From the NCBI RefSeq assembly GCF_014654365.1, contig NZ_BNAY01000007.1, positions 286,170 through 350,169 on the forward strand: DNA of 64,000 bases, in the 5' to 3' direction. The position numbers and the translations under genes are program-made. Within the stretch, counting starts at the first letter, position 1. Each line of letters begins with the position of its first letter. Origin of the DNA: Amycolatopsis oliviviridis (GTDB taxonomy: Bacteria; Actinomycetota; Actinomycetes; Mycobacteriales; Pseudonocardiaceae). This document shows positions 17,501 through 26,258 of this stretch, piece by piece. The notes beneath the pieces are model-generated. The model was not told the DNA's origin and made no database searches. It saw nothing but the letters and a program-made list of their open reading frames with translations.

Positions 17501-20500
17501 CTTCGGGCGGCTCCAGCCGGCGAACGAACCGGCCGGCGGGCCGGATCGCGACCTCGTCGAGCCCATCGTGCGTGAGTTCGGTGAACAGCGCGTCGAGCAG
17601 CCCGTCGTTCGCGCCGGGCCGCAGATCGGCCGAGGCGACGTCGACGAGCCGGCAGCGCAGTTCCGGTCGCTCGGCGGAGACGACCCGTCCGAACCCCCAC
17701 AGCGACGCGGCGGACGGCGCGCTCGTGGGGTCGTCGCCGGAGACACTCTGGGCGCCGGAGGTGACCAGGGTCAGTTGCCCGGCCTCGGGGGCGAGTTCCT
17801 GGACTAGCCGCAGGGGCGGTGCGACCGGACCACACGCCGGCGATTCGTCGCCCTCGCCGTCTTCGACGTAGACGACGCCCCGGCAGGGACGGTCACTCTC
17901 CACTTCGGACACGACCTGTTCGAGCCAGCCGCCGTCTGAGAGATCCGTGCGCACCACGTCGCCCTCGCGTTCGGCCAGCCCCCGGGCGATCTCGTCGGCC
18001 AGAGCCGAGGCGCCCACGACGACCCAGCGACCCGCCGCGTTCGCGTCGTGCTCCAGCGGTTCCCGATGCCAGGCATGTCGGTAGAAGAGTTTCGGGGGAC
18101 TGCTCTTGGCTTCGGCCAGTCGTTCGGCACGCAGACCTTCCACCTCGGCGACGACTTCGCCGTCGTCGGTCACCAGGGTCAGATCGCATTCGATCGTCCC
18201 CGCCGTCTCGGTGGCCCGGCCGCGGGCGTGGATCCACAGCGAAGAGCCAGGCGACCGGAAGAAACGGAGCGCGCCGATGCGGGCCGGGACGTAGGTGCCG
18301 GGTTCGACCTCACCACCGAGCAGGTGCGCGCCGATGATGGCCGCCTGCAGCGCGCCGTCGAGCAGCGCCGGATGCAACCGGTGCCCTTCCTGATCGACCG
18401 GGTCGAGCAGCAGCTCCCCGAAGACCTCGCGGGTCTGCCGGCGCCACCACATCTTCCGCACGACGCGGAACGCCGGGCCGTACTCCAGCCCGGTACCGGA
18501 CAACCGCGCGTAGACGTCGTCGTGGCCTAGTTCCGGAAGGCCTTCGGTGAGCTCGGCGATGCTCGCGGTGCGCGGCTCCACGGCGCGCGCCTTGGCCAGA
18601 TGGCCGTGCCGGAGTTCGGCGTGCGACGTCCAGAGGTCGTCGTCGGGCTGGGCACGGCTGTGCAGGGTGAGCAGCCGTCGCGCCGGGTCCCGGCCGACGC
18701 GCAGCGTGGTCACCGACGCGGGCGGCAGTTCGAGAGGCCGGTGGAAGACGACGTCTTCGAGCAGGCATGGTTCCTCGTCCGGGAACGCGGCCAGCGCGGC
18801 CTCGAGATAGCCGGAGCCGGGGAAGACCACGGAGCCGCCGACCTTGTGGTCGACGAGGTACGGGAATGCCGCCGACGACAGCTCCACCTCCCGGATCGGC
18901 CTGGTCCCGGCGACGGCGTGTCCGCTCAGCAGCAGCCCGCCGGACCCCAGCCGCCGCTGCCGGGACGAGGCCGACTCGATCCAGTGGCGTTCGCGGTGCC
19001 ATGGGTAGCGAGGCAGCTCCAGCTGCTCTCGGAGCCCGGGGTGGACCCGTTCCCACGCGGGTTCGGCACCGGCCTCGTACAGCGAGCCCAGGGTCTCCAC
19101 GAGCTGCTCCCACTGTGGCCGGTCGCGCCGCAGCGAAGCCAGCCGGATGACGTCGCCGGTGCGCTCGGCGAGCGCTTCGTCGATCGCCGAGGCCAGCACC
19201 GGATGCGGGCCCACTTCCAGGACCGCCCCGATGCCGCGGGTGAGCATCTTGCGGAAGGCGTCGGCGAAGCGCACCGGCTGCCGGACGTTGCGCCACCAGT
19301 GGTCCGCGTCGAATTCGTGGCCCTCGACCTGATCACCCGTCACTGTCGAGAACAGCGGCACCTTCGCCGGTCGCGGGCGGATGTCCGCCAGCGCGGCCAG
19401 CAGCGGCTCGCGGATCTCGTCCATCTGATGGCTGTGGTAGGCCACTTCGACGCGCAGCGGCTTGACCGGCGCTCCCAGCGCGGTAAGCGTTTCGCTCACC
19501 TTCGCCACGGCTTCGCGGTCGCCGGCGATGGTCGTCGCGTGCGTGCTGTTGACCGCGGCCACGGTCGCCCCGCCCACCAGATGCGGGGTCACCTCGTCCA
19601 CCGGCAGGCCGACGGCCGCCATCACGCCGCGGCCCGCGAGCCGTGCTTGCAGGTTCGCGCGGTGGAAGCTCACCGTGAGCGCCTCTTCGAGGGAATACAC
19701 GCCCGCCGCGTAAGCCGCCGCGACCTCGCCCACACTGTGCCCTGTGATCACAGAGGGCTCGATTCCCCAGTCACGCCAGAGCGCGGTGAGTCCCGCCTGG
19801 ACCACGAAGTTGGCCACCTGCGCGTACACCGTCGACGTCAGGCGCGATTCCGCCTCCTCGCGGGACAGCTCCTCGCGCATCGAGAGGCCGAACCGGGCAA
19901 GCACCTCGTCACAGGCGTCGACGACTTCGGCGAAGCGTGGTTCCTCCGCCAGGAGTTCGCGGCCCATGCCCCACCATTGGGGGCCCATCCCGGTGTAGAC
20001 GAACGCGATGGCGGGCCGGCTCGTCCGGTCCGGCGTCAGTTCGGCGCTCCGGAGCTTGTCCACCGCCTCGCCCCGGTTGCGCGCGACGACGGATGTCCTC
20101 ATCGGATGGTGCTCGCGCAGCCGTGAGGCGGCTCGCGCGATCCTCCGCAGCGCCGGGCCGTCCTCCTGCTCCAGTAATTCGGCGTAGGACTCCACGAGCG
20201 ACCGCAGCGCCTCCGGGCTCCGTGCCGAAAGCGGAAGCAGGACCTGCCGTCCGTCGTCGAGCTCGGTGTCCTTTGCGGACTCCCTTGGCCACTGTTCGAG
20301 AATGGCGTGCGCGTTGGTCCCGCCGAAGCCGAACGAGTTGACCCCTGCGCGTCGCGGGGTGTCCCGGTCCGGGAACGGGATCGCCTCCGTCGGCACCCGG
20401 ATCGGCAGTTCGTCGAACGGGATCTTCGGGTTCGGCTTCTCGAAGTGCAGGTTCCGCGGGATGATCCCGCGCTGCAGGCACAACGTCGCCTTGATCATCC

Positions 20501-21599
20501 CGGCCACTCCGGCGGCGGCCTCGGTATGGCCGAAGTTCGATTTCACCGAGCCCATCCAATGCGGCCCGGCCGAATCACCGAGTACTTCGCCGATGGCGAT
20601 CGCCTCGACCGGATCCCCGGCGGCCGTGCCGGTGCCGTGCGCCTCGAAGTAGCCGACCGACGCGGGTTCGACCCCGCCGACCTGACAGGCCCGTTCGATC
20701 AGGGTGCGCTGGGAATCCACCCGCGGCACGGTGATCCCAGGGGTGCGTCCGTCCTGGTTCACCGCGGTTCCCCGCACGACCGCGTGGATCCGGTCGCCGT
20801 CGCGCACCGCCGCGGACAGCGGTTTCAGGAGTAGTACGCCCGCGCCTTCCCCGCGAGCGTAGCCGTTGGCCCGGTGGTCGAACGACTTGCACCGGGCGTC
20901 GGGGGAGAGGAACTGCCCCTTGGACATGAGGATCGAGGTCGCCGGGTTCACCATGACGTTCACCCCGCCGGCGATCGCCAGTTCGCAGTCACCGAGCGCC
21001 AGTGCGTTGCACGCCTGATGCACCGCCACCAGGGACGAGGAACAGGCGGTGTCGACGGTGAACGCCGGACCGCGCCAGTCGAAGGCGTAGGACAGCCGGG
21101 CCGCCAGCATGGTCATGCTCACGCCGGTCGGTGTGGCGGCGCTGACCAGGTGCCGATTCGCCTCGGCCAGCTGCAAGGTCGCCGCGTCGAAGGTGAAGCC
21201 GCCGATGTAGACCCCGACGGTGGCGCCGGTGGTCGAACCCGGTGGGATACCGGCGTCCTCGAAGGATTCCCAAGTGACTTCGAGTAGCAGGCGTTGCTGG
21301 GGATCCAGGGCCGCGGCTTCCCGCGGTGGCATCCCGAAGAACCCGGCGTCGAACGAGTCGACCGGCGTGTCGAGGAAACCACCTTCCTTGACGAACATGC
21401 GTCCCGGTGTCGCCCGATCGGCGTCGAAGTACTCCGAGATACGCCAGCGATCCTCCGGGATCCCGGTGATCGCGTCGGTCCCGGATTCGAGCAGTGCCCA
21501 GAATCCTTCGGGATCCTTCACATCGCCTGGGAACCGGCAACCGATACCGATGATCGCGATCGGTTCGGTGGCTTCGGACATGATCGGGCTGGGCGCCAT
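14550..21599 (-). CDS. Iterative type I PKS, KS-AT-DH-ER-KR-ACP-hydrolase
   Basis: A 2,349-residue single-module reducing polyketide synthase. KS: residues about 10-430, active Cys186 in TACSSSL, with EAHGTGT and NFGHTEAAAG histidines. AT: about 530-840, Ser622 in GHSVGE, YHSH signature, so extender choice is ambiguous. DH: about 870-1150, His918 in DHKVGGSVVFPG. ER: about 1380-1690, cofactor motif HSAAGGVGLAAARI. KR: about 1720-1910, TGGLGGLGRT. ACP: phosphopantetheine Ser2038 in DVDSLTAVEL. C-terminal alpha/beta hydrolase: about 2080-2349, nucleophile Ser2206 in GTSRGAYS, Asp in HGDADPV, His in GLGHDIDH. The fully reducing set with no loading module points to an iterative, fatty-acid-like chain; the fused hydrolase probably releases it. 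RBS AAGGA precedes the ATG. First biosynthetic gene after the exporter (72-base gap). Confidence 0.9.
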   Translation of the reverse strand: MAPSPIMSEATEPIAIIGIGCRFPGDVKDPEGFWALLESGTDAITGIPEDRWRISEYFDADRATPGRMFVKEGGFLDTPVDSFDAGFFGMPPREAAALDPQQRLLLEVTWESFEDAGIPPGSTTGATVGVYIGGFTFDAATLQLAEANRHLVSAATPTGVSMTMLAARLSYAFDWRGPAFTVDTACSSSLVAVHQACNALALGDCELAIAGGVNVMVNPATSILMSKGQFLSPDARCKSFDHRANGYARGEGAGVLLLKPLSAAVRDGDRIHAVVRGTAVNQDGRTPGITVPRVDSQRTLIERACQVGGVEPASVGYFEAHGTGTAAGDPVEAIAIGEVLGDSAGPHWMGSVKSNFGHTEAAAGVAGMIKATLCLQRGIIPRNLHFEKPNPKIPFDELPIRVPTEAIPFPDRDTPRRAGVNSFGFGGTNAHAILEQWPRESAKDTELDDGRQVLLPLSARSPEALRSLVESYAELLEQEDGPALRRIARAASRLREHHPMRTSVVARNRGEAVDKLRSAELTPDRTSRPAIAFVYTGMGPQWWGMGRELLAEEPRFAEVVDACDEVLARFGLSMREELSREEAESRLTSTVYAQVANFVVQAGLTALWRDWGIEPSVITGHSVGEVAAAYAAGVYSLEEALTVSFHRANLQARLAGRGVMAAVGLPVDEVTPHLVGGATVAAVNSTHATTIAGDREAVAKVSETLTALGAPVKPLRVEVAYHSHQMDEIREPLLAALADIRPRPAKVPLFSTVTGDQVEGHEFDADHWWRNVRQPVRFADAFRKMLTRGIGAVLEVGPHPVLASAIDEALAERTGDVIRLASLRRDRPQWEQLVETLGSLYEAGAEPAWERVHPGLREQLELPRYPWHRERHWIESASSRQRRLGSGGLLLSGHAVAGTRPIREVELSSAAFPYLVDHKVGGSVVFPGSGYLEAALAAFPDEEPCLLEDVVFHRPLELPPASVTTLRVGRDPARRLLTLHSRAQPDDDLWTSHAELRHGHLAKARAVEPRTASIAELTEGLPELGHDDVYARLSGTGLEYGPAFRVVRKMWWRRQTREVFGELLLDPVDQEGHRLHPALLDGALQAAIIGAHLLGGEVEPGTYVPARIGALRFFRSPGSSLWIHARGRATETAGTIECDLTLVTDDGEVVAEVEGLRAERLAEAKSSPPKLFYRHAWHREPLEHDANAAGRWVVVGASALADEIARGLAEREGDVVRTDLSDGGWLEQVVSEVESDRPCRGVVYVEDGEGDESPACGPVAPPLRLVQELAPEAGQLTLVTSGAQSVSGDDPTSAPSAASLWGFGRVVSAERPELRCRLVDVASADLRPGANDGLLDALFTELTHDGLDEVAIRPAGRFVRRLEPPEEASELDHVLVRTDRIPVRLRALEGPGDDVGFVAATRRPPGPGEVEVEVSHVGLNFKDVLKRTGLLSPRAVEGSHSRKTLGLECSGTVVDVGEGVTSLRTGDEVFVHSRDLFVSHVTLDAIRVAKKPVTLSHAEAASLLPAVTAYLSLVRLAGVRRGERVLIHSAAGGVGLAAARIARWLGAEVFVTAGSEQRREILRREGFAKVTDSRSTSFADDILDWTDGAGADVIVNSLPADMIEPNLRTLATFGRFVELGKPGDVADHAVRLASTRRALSFHSFDYDQMMALRPDYVQECMRAVVELYDKSAIVPLPCTEFPAGEVDEAFRRMARPEHHGKVVIRMAGEPVRVPAATLPDRPIRDDATYVITGGLGGLGRTVARWLADHGARYLVLAGRNGITSSAAAQDVADLVARGVKVRVHKVDVGDREQVRSFLARVRDYLPPIRGIVHGAADFDDVVLADTDGHRLVKATRPKADGAWNLHEETLGDDLDFLVLFSSVAAQIGALGAGAYATANEYLNGLARYRRAQALPAISVGWGMIDDVGVAVSREGHVGNVLRRNGHVGMAPSRLVAELGVLLHTRPTEVSVADIDWPRWSRANRQLAALPKFRAVVPDGAADGDAELAGQESPAKRLREASPDERAALLPALVTPLLERTTGLSAEQLGDQQAVDVDSLTAVELRVLLQKHLGVAIPSARLQRNLSVAVLTDLLGDQLDRAKAEIPATERLTVHEIPSADGKVVYGHLSLPDGPGPHPAVVVCLPGDGGVLTAEGDYRHTSAHAPLNAAGFAVLFVDQRGAPGHGPDFRALAEIGGKDIDDVIEATRYLAGLPEIDESRIDILGTSRGAYSALLALERGPDLWRHGVLLMGFYDPVGFVKANQERPGSLLPPRAESDPVSIEKYFAAPERRPLSALGDVAAPLLLIHGDADPVTPFEESEELAGWGELEGLSVDLIAVPGLGHDIDHEDPAWAGLWARITEFLQDGETR

Positions 21600-21671
21600 A
21601 CGCTGACTTCCTTAGAGGTCACTGAACCGGTGGGGAGTGAGGAAAGTCGTGCTGGTGAAAGCGATGCCGGG

Positions 21672-23258
21672 TTAGCGGGAAGCCGGGACCACCGGCACCG
21701 TGCGGCGCACCGTCACAGCCGCGACCATGCCCAGCAGCAGAACCGCCGCAGGCAACAGCAAGGTCTGTCTCGCGGCGTCGGTGAGTCCGAAGTGGATCGA
21801 TTGAGAGAACAGTTCCGTAGCGCGCGCGGTGAGTTCTGACGGCAAGCCCGGTACCACCGGGGCGCCCTCGCCCGAAACGAACTCGCCGGCGGACGCGGCC
21901 GCCTTCGTCGCGGTTTGGATGAACGACTGCCGGTACTGTCCCGGCAGTCCTTCCGCCGCGGCATTCGCCTCGGTGGTGAGAGAAGCGGTGATCCGCGCCT
22001 GCATGAGGACGCCGACCGCGGCGCTGCCGAGCACGCCACCGACCTGACGACCCGTGTTGAAGATGCCCGACGCCGCGCCCATCAGCTGTGGTTCCACCGA
22101 GCCCATGGCCAGGTTGCTGACCGGTGCGAGGATCAGGCCGAAACCCATGCCGCACACCAACAGCGCGGGTAGCAACGCCCACGGGGAAGTACCCGGGGTC
22201 ATCTGCAGAGCGAGGACGGCGAGTCCGGATGCGAGAGCGCCGAGTCCGGCGAGGACCAGGTACCTGCCGCTGACCCGGTCCGAGAGGCGGCCGACGAACG
22301 GGCCCATGAGCCCGGTCAGGAGGGCCATCGGCGCCGTGAGCACCCCGGTCATGGACGGTGTCAGGCCCAGCACCGACTGGAAGTAGATCACCAGCGGGAG
22401 GATCATTCCCGTCATCGAGAATCCGACGGTGGCCCATACGATGGTGCCCGCCGAGAAGTTCCGTGCCCGGAAGACCCGCAGGGGTACCAGTGGTTCCTTC
22501 CGGTTGACGCGCTGCCAGAACACGAAAGCCCCGAGCAGTACCACGCCGAGTCCGATGATCTCGGACACCGAGATCGAGCCGAGCACGGCGCCCCAGTCGT
22601 ACTTTTGCCCATTTTGGACGCCGAAGACGATGAAGAACAGGCCCGTGCCGGAGAGCAGGATGCCGGCGAAGTCGAATGAACGGGCGCGCTCCGGCCGCCA
22701 GTCCGGCACGAACCGCAAGGTGAGCAGGAAGGTGACCACACCGATCGGGACGTTGACGAAGAAGATCCACGACCAGCCGAGGTACTGCACCAGCACACCG
22801 CCGAGCAGTGGTCCGGCGATGGTACCCAGCCCGGCGACGGCTGCCCACAGTCCCATGGCGGCGCCGCGCCGGGCGGCAGGGAACAGGAAGCCCACGAAGG
22901 CGAGGGTCTGCGGGGTCATCAGGGCCGCACCGAAGCCCTGGACCGCGCGTGCGGCGATGAGTGTGTCGATGCTGCCGGACATGCCGCACCACAGCGATGC
23001 GAGAGTGAATATGGTCAGCCCGGCGAGGAACACCCGGCGAGGGCCGAAGCGATCACCGAGTCTGCTGGTGAACAGCATGAGGGTCGCGTAGGCGAGCAGA
23101 TAGACACTGATCACCCAGACGATCGCGTTGAGGCTCGCGGACAGACCGCGGACCATCGACGGGACCGCGATCGGGACGATCGTGGTGTCCATTATGATCG
23201 TGAAAAAGCCCAGGCACAGCGCGGAAAGCGCTGCCCATGGCTTGACAATATTCGTCAT
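21672..23258 (-). CDS. DHA2-family (EmrB/QacA) multidrug exporter
   Basis: A 528-residue major-facilitator protein with about 14 hydrophobic helices. Motif A is SRLGDRFGPRRVF after helix 2, and motif C-like GPLLGGVLVQ follows in helix 5, which mark 14-helix drug:proton antiporters. A GTG lies one codon upstream of the ATG at 23258; AGGA stands before both. It precedes the PKS gene by 72 bases on the same strand, so it is probably the self-resistance or export pump for the cluster's product. Exact substrate unknown. Confidence 0.85.
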   Translation of the reverse strand: MTNIVKPWAALSALCLGFFTIIMDTTIVPIAVPSMVRGLSASLNAIVWVISVYLLAYATLMLFTSRLGDRFGPRRVFLAGLTIFTLASLWCGMSGSIDTLIAARAVQGFGAALMTPQTLAFVGFLFPAARRGAAMGLWAAVAGLGTIAGPLLGGVLVQYLGWSWIFFVNVPIGVVTFLLTLRFVPDWRPERARSFDFAGILLSGTGLFFIVFGVQNGQKYDWGAVLGSISVSEIIGLGVVLLGAFVFWQRVNRKEPLVPLRVFRARNFSAGTIVWATVGFSMTGMILPLVIYFQSVLGLTPSMTGVLTAPMALLTGLMGPFVGRLSDRVSGRYLVLAGLGALASGLAVLALQMTPGTSPWALLPALLVCGMGFGLILAPVSNLAMGSVEPQLMGAASGIFNTGRQVGGVLGSAAVGVLMQARITASLTTEANAAAEGLPGQYRQSFIQTATKAAASAGEFVSGEGAPVVPGLPSELTARATELFSQSIHFGLTDAARQTLLLPAAVLLLGMVAAVTVRRTVPVVPASR

Positions 23259-23590
23259 CACTGTTCGTGTCCTAAGGTGAGGTTGACACGGGTCGATAGG
23301 CGCGAAACTCCTCAGAGTGAGTGCGTAACTGCCGTTGGTGAGATGGTCGCGGTCAAGTACCGCGATGTCGATTCCTTGCGGACTGGATTCGTAAATTCTT
23401 CTAGCGAATTTGCCTCATCGGGCACAGTGTTTTCCGGAGCACGAACGAGATAGTTCAGATGGAGCAGGGGACTCTGGGGCAGAATGGCGGCAACGCCGGG
23501 CAGAATCGTGATCAGGAAAGACGGGCGGAGTGACGCGTCCGGCATGGTGATCGTCCGGCCTCATGCCGGCATTTCCGCGGGAGGATAGCG
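23259..23590. promoter_or_regulatory. Divergent control region, exporter / gdhA
   Basis: About 330 bases between the divergent exporter and glutamate dehydrogenase starts, clearly richer in A+T than the genes. It contains two inverted repeats: AAATTC/GAATTT arms at 23393-23398 and 23406-23411, and CCGGCATG/CATGCCGG arms at 23539-23546 and 23562-23569. The first sits centrally and could be an operator for the exporter and PKS operon; the second lies in the gdhA leader, 21 bases before its ATG. A 77-codon minus-strand frame (23312-23545) has no ribosome site and is not called. Confidence 0.5.
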
Positions 23591-24949
23591 ATGGCCGTCG
23601 CCGACCATGTGGACCTACCGAAATTCATCGAGGGTGTCCGGAAGCGGAACCCCGGCCAGGACGAGTTCACCCAGGCCGTCCAGGAAGTGGCTGAGGACGT
23701 CTTCTCCTTCATCCAGGACAAAGAGATCTACCACGAGTACCAGATCCTGCGAAGAATGGCCGAGCCCGACCGGGTGGTCAGCTTCCGAGTCTGCTGGGAA
23801 GACGACGAAGGGAACATCCGGGTCCAACGCGGCTGGCGCGTGCAGAACAACAATGCCATCGGCCCGTACAAGGGCGGTATCCGGTTCCATCCTTCGGTCA
23901 CCGAAAGCACACTTAAGTTCCTCGCGTTCGAACAGACCTTCAAGAACGCCTTGACCGGCCTGCCGATGGGCGGCGCGAAAGGCGGGGCGAACTTCAACCC
24001 CAGGGGCAAGAGCGACCACGAGGTCATGCGCTTCTGCCAGAGTTTTATGACCGAGCTCTACCGTCATGTCGGCGCCGACGTCGACGTGCCCGCCGGAGAC
24101 ATCGGTGTCGGAGCGCGCGAGATCGGGTACATGTTCGGCCAGCACAAACGGATCACGAACAGTTTCACCGGAGTGCTCACCGGCAAGGGGATCGAGTACG
24201 GCGGCTCCCTCATCCGGACCGAGGCCACCGGCTACGGAACCGCGTACTTCCTCGCCGAGATGCTGAAGACCCGGGGATGGGATTTCGAAGGGCGCACCGT
24301 CGTCGTCTCCGGCGCGGGCAATGTCGCCGTCCACGCCGCGGAGAAGATCACCCAGCTCGGCGGTACCGTCGTCACGCTCTCGGACAGTGAGGGATTCGTC
24401 CACGACCCGAAGGGTTTCGACGCGGACAAACTCGCCTGGGTCAAGGCGCTCAGGAACCAGCGCCGGGGCCGGATCTCCGAGTATGCCAAGGAGTTCCCGG
24501 AAGCGGAGTTCTTCCCCGGCCGCCCACCGTGGGCCGTGACGTGTGACATCGCCGTGCCGTGCGCCACGCAGAACGAGCTCACCGAGGAGGACGCGCGCGT
24601 CCTTCTCGGAAACGGCTGCGTCGCGGTAGCCGAAGGCGCCAACATGCCCTGCACGCTCGAAGCGGCCCATCTGTTCAAGTCCGCGGAAATCCTCTACGCC
24701 CCGGGAAAGGCCGCGAACGCCGGCGGGGTCGCCGTGTCCGGGCTGGAAATCAGCCAGAACATGGCCAGGATGTCCTGGAAACAGCACGAGGTCGAGCAGT
24801 TGCTCGTCGACATCATGACCGACATCCACCAGCGCTGCGTCGAACACGGTGGCCGGGCGGGGACGGGCCATGTTGACTACGTCCGCGGTGCCAACGTCGC
24901 TGGATTCAAGAAGGTCGCGGACGCGATGCTCGCCTTCGGGGTCGTCTGA
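23591..24949 (+). CDS. gdhA: NADP-type glutamate dehydrogenase
   Basis: A 452-residue hexameric-type glutamate dehydrogenase, the usual length. The glutamate-site Lys is in GPYKGGIRFHP, the catalytic Lys in LPMGGAKGGANF, and the cofactor fold in VVVSGAGNVAVHAAEKI with Ser-Asp-Ser at the end of the next strand (TLSDSEG), which favours NADP. Reaction: 2-oxoglutarate + ammonia + NADPH to glutamate. RBS GGGAGG lies six bases before the ATG. It is transcribed away from the biosynthetic cluster and converges on the mycosin gene with a 19-base gap. It may feed glutamate to the cluster's aminotransferase, or be an ordinary housekeeping gene at the cluster edge. Confidence 0.92.
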   Translation: MAVADHVDLPKFIEGVRKRNPGQDEFTQAVQEVAEDVFSFIQDKEIYHEYQILRRMAEPDRVVSFRVCWEDDEGNIRVQRGWRVQNNNAIGPYKGGIRFHPSVTESTLKFLAFEQTFKNALTGLPMGGAKGGANFNPRGKSDHEVMRFCQSFMTELYRHVGADVDVPAGDIGVGAREIGYMFGQHKRITNSFTGVLTGKGIEYGGSLIRTEATGYGTAYFLAEMLKTRGWDFEGRTVVVSGAGNVAVHAAEKITQLGGTVVTLSDSEGFVHDPKGFDADKLAWVKALRNQRRGRISEYAKEFPEAEFFPGRPPWAVTCDIAVPCATQNELTEEDARVLLGNGCVAVAEGANMPCTLEAAHLFKSAEILYAPGKAANAGGVAVSGLEISQNMARMSWKQHEVEQLLVDIMTDIHQRCVEHGGRAGTGHVDYVRGANVAGFKKVADAMLAFGVV

Positions 24950-24968
24950 CCCTCCCGCAATTAGAGGA

Positions 24969-26204
24969 CTACTTGCGGGGGTCAGGCGGGAATTCCACCA
25001 CCCTGGCGGGTTTCCAGCCACGCGTCCGCCCGGACCGCACGAGCCGGGAACCCAGGAACGCCAGGAAGACGAGGATCGGCACACTGACCGCCGCGCCGAC
25101 GGCGAGAAGCGGGCCGGCGCCGCCGGGCTGCGCGGATGGCGGCAAGGGAGCGAGTTCGGCTGTGACAACGGGTAAGCCGGTGCCGCTCTCCTCCGGTAGC
25201 ACCGTGGTGACCGCCGCCGTCACGTTGACCGTGCCCCAGCCGAAACCCGGGTCCGGTACCTTCGCGGCCGGGCGATCGGCGGTCACTTCGAGCCGGTGCT
25301 TGACCTGCTCTGCGGACAGTTCCGGATGGTACGAGCGCACCAGGGCAGCGACACCGGCGACGAACGGCGCCGCGTAACTGGTGCCGCTGCCGAGCCAGTG
25401 CCCGGCACCGCGGGGTCCGACGCTCGTGACCCCGACACCGGGCGCGACGAGGGAAAGGAACTTCCCGGTCTGGGAGAAGTCCGCCTTCTTCCCGGACTCG
25501 TCGATCGCCCCGACCGCGATCACGGACGGGTAGGCCGCCGGATAGGTGACCGGGTCCCCTTGCTGGGCACTGTTCGCGGCCGAAGCCACGACCACGACGT
25601 CGCTTGAAGCGGCGTAGCGGACAGCTTCTTCAAGGCCATCGTCGGGCACCGAGGTGCTGGCCGAAATGTTGACCACCTTGGCCCCGCCGTCGACGGCGGC
25701 ACGGATGCCATTGGCCATCTCGGTCGCGGTCAGGCTCGGCGGGGAGCCGTCCTGGCTCGCGACGGCGCATCGGATCGGCAGGATCGTCGCCTCCGGTGCG
25801 ACGCCGGAGAAGCCCGTGCCCCGGCGGGAACCGGCACCGATGATCCCGGCGACGAAGGTGCCGTGCCCGAAACAGTCGTCGTCCGCGGGCTTGCGCTCCG
25901 GGGTCGTGACGTCGACCCCGCGTTTCACCCGGCCACCCGCGAGCTGCGGGGTGCCCGCGTCGACGCCCGTGTCGACCACGCCGACGGTGATCCCTGCGCC
26001 TTTCGTCAGCGACCAGACCCGGTCCGGCGCCAAGCGTTGCTGAGCCCACGGCGTCCCGGACTCGGTGCTGGTCGGCGCCGGAAGACAGCCCTTCTGGTTA
26101 CTCGGAAGGGGTGCGGCGCTCTGCTGGGCTGAGGCCGGTGTCACCGGAGTCAGTGCCCACACCAGTCCCGCGACGAGCAGGCTCGCCGAAAACGTTTTCG
26201 TCAT
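24969..26204 (-). CDS. mycP: Mycosin, type VII secretion serine protease
   Basis: A 411-residue subtilisin-family (S8) protease. It has a signal peptide (residues 1-26), and catalytic Asp78 (VVDTGVD), His114 (CFGHGTFVAG) and Ser near 290 (GTSYAAP). A C-terminal membrane helix (PLLAVGAAVSVPILVFLAFLG) is followed by a basic cytoplasmic tail. This is the mycosin layout, with the protease domain outside the membrane. Mycosins process ESX substrates and stabilise the ESX membrane complex. A TTG precedes the ATG in the frame; AGGAGGAGG favours this region as the start. It lies 54 bases downstream of eccC on the same strand. Confidence 0.92.
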   Translation of the reverse strand: MTKTFSASLLVAGLVWALTPVTPASAQQSAAPLPSNQKGCLPAPTSTESGTPWAQQRLAPDRVWSLTKGAGITVGVVDTGVDAGTPQLAGGRVKRGVDVTTPERKPADDDCFGHGTFVAGIIGAGSRRGTGFSGVAPEATILPIRCAVASQDGSPPSLTATEMANGIRAAVDGGAKVVNISASTSVPDDGLEEAVRYAASSDVVVVASAANSAQQGDPVTYPAAYPSVIAVGAIDESGKKADFSQTGKFLSLVAPGVGVTSVGPRGAGHWLGSGTSYAAPFVAGVAALVRSYHPELSAEQVKHRLEVTADRPAAKVPDPGFGWGTVNVTAAVTTVLPEESGTGLPVVTAELAPLPPSAQPGGAGPLLAVGAAVSVPILVFLAFLGSRLVRSGRTRGWKPARVVEFPPDPRK

Positions 26205-26258
26205 CAAAGCCTCAGCCTCCTCCTGGCTCAGTGCACCAACCGGGACTCAAGGAAGTCT

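Noticed and set aside
19300..19760. Assigning the PKS AT domain to malonyl or methylmalonyl extender units
   Set aside because: GHSVGE and YHSH do not match either diagnostic pattern cleanly, so no specificity is claimed.
23312..23545. A 77-codon minus-strand frame in the exporter/gdhA control region
   Set aside because: No ribosome site before its ATG, it spans the A+T-rich regulatory island and inverted repeats, and no family resemblance is seen.
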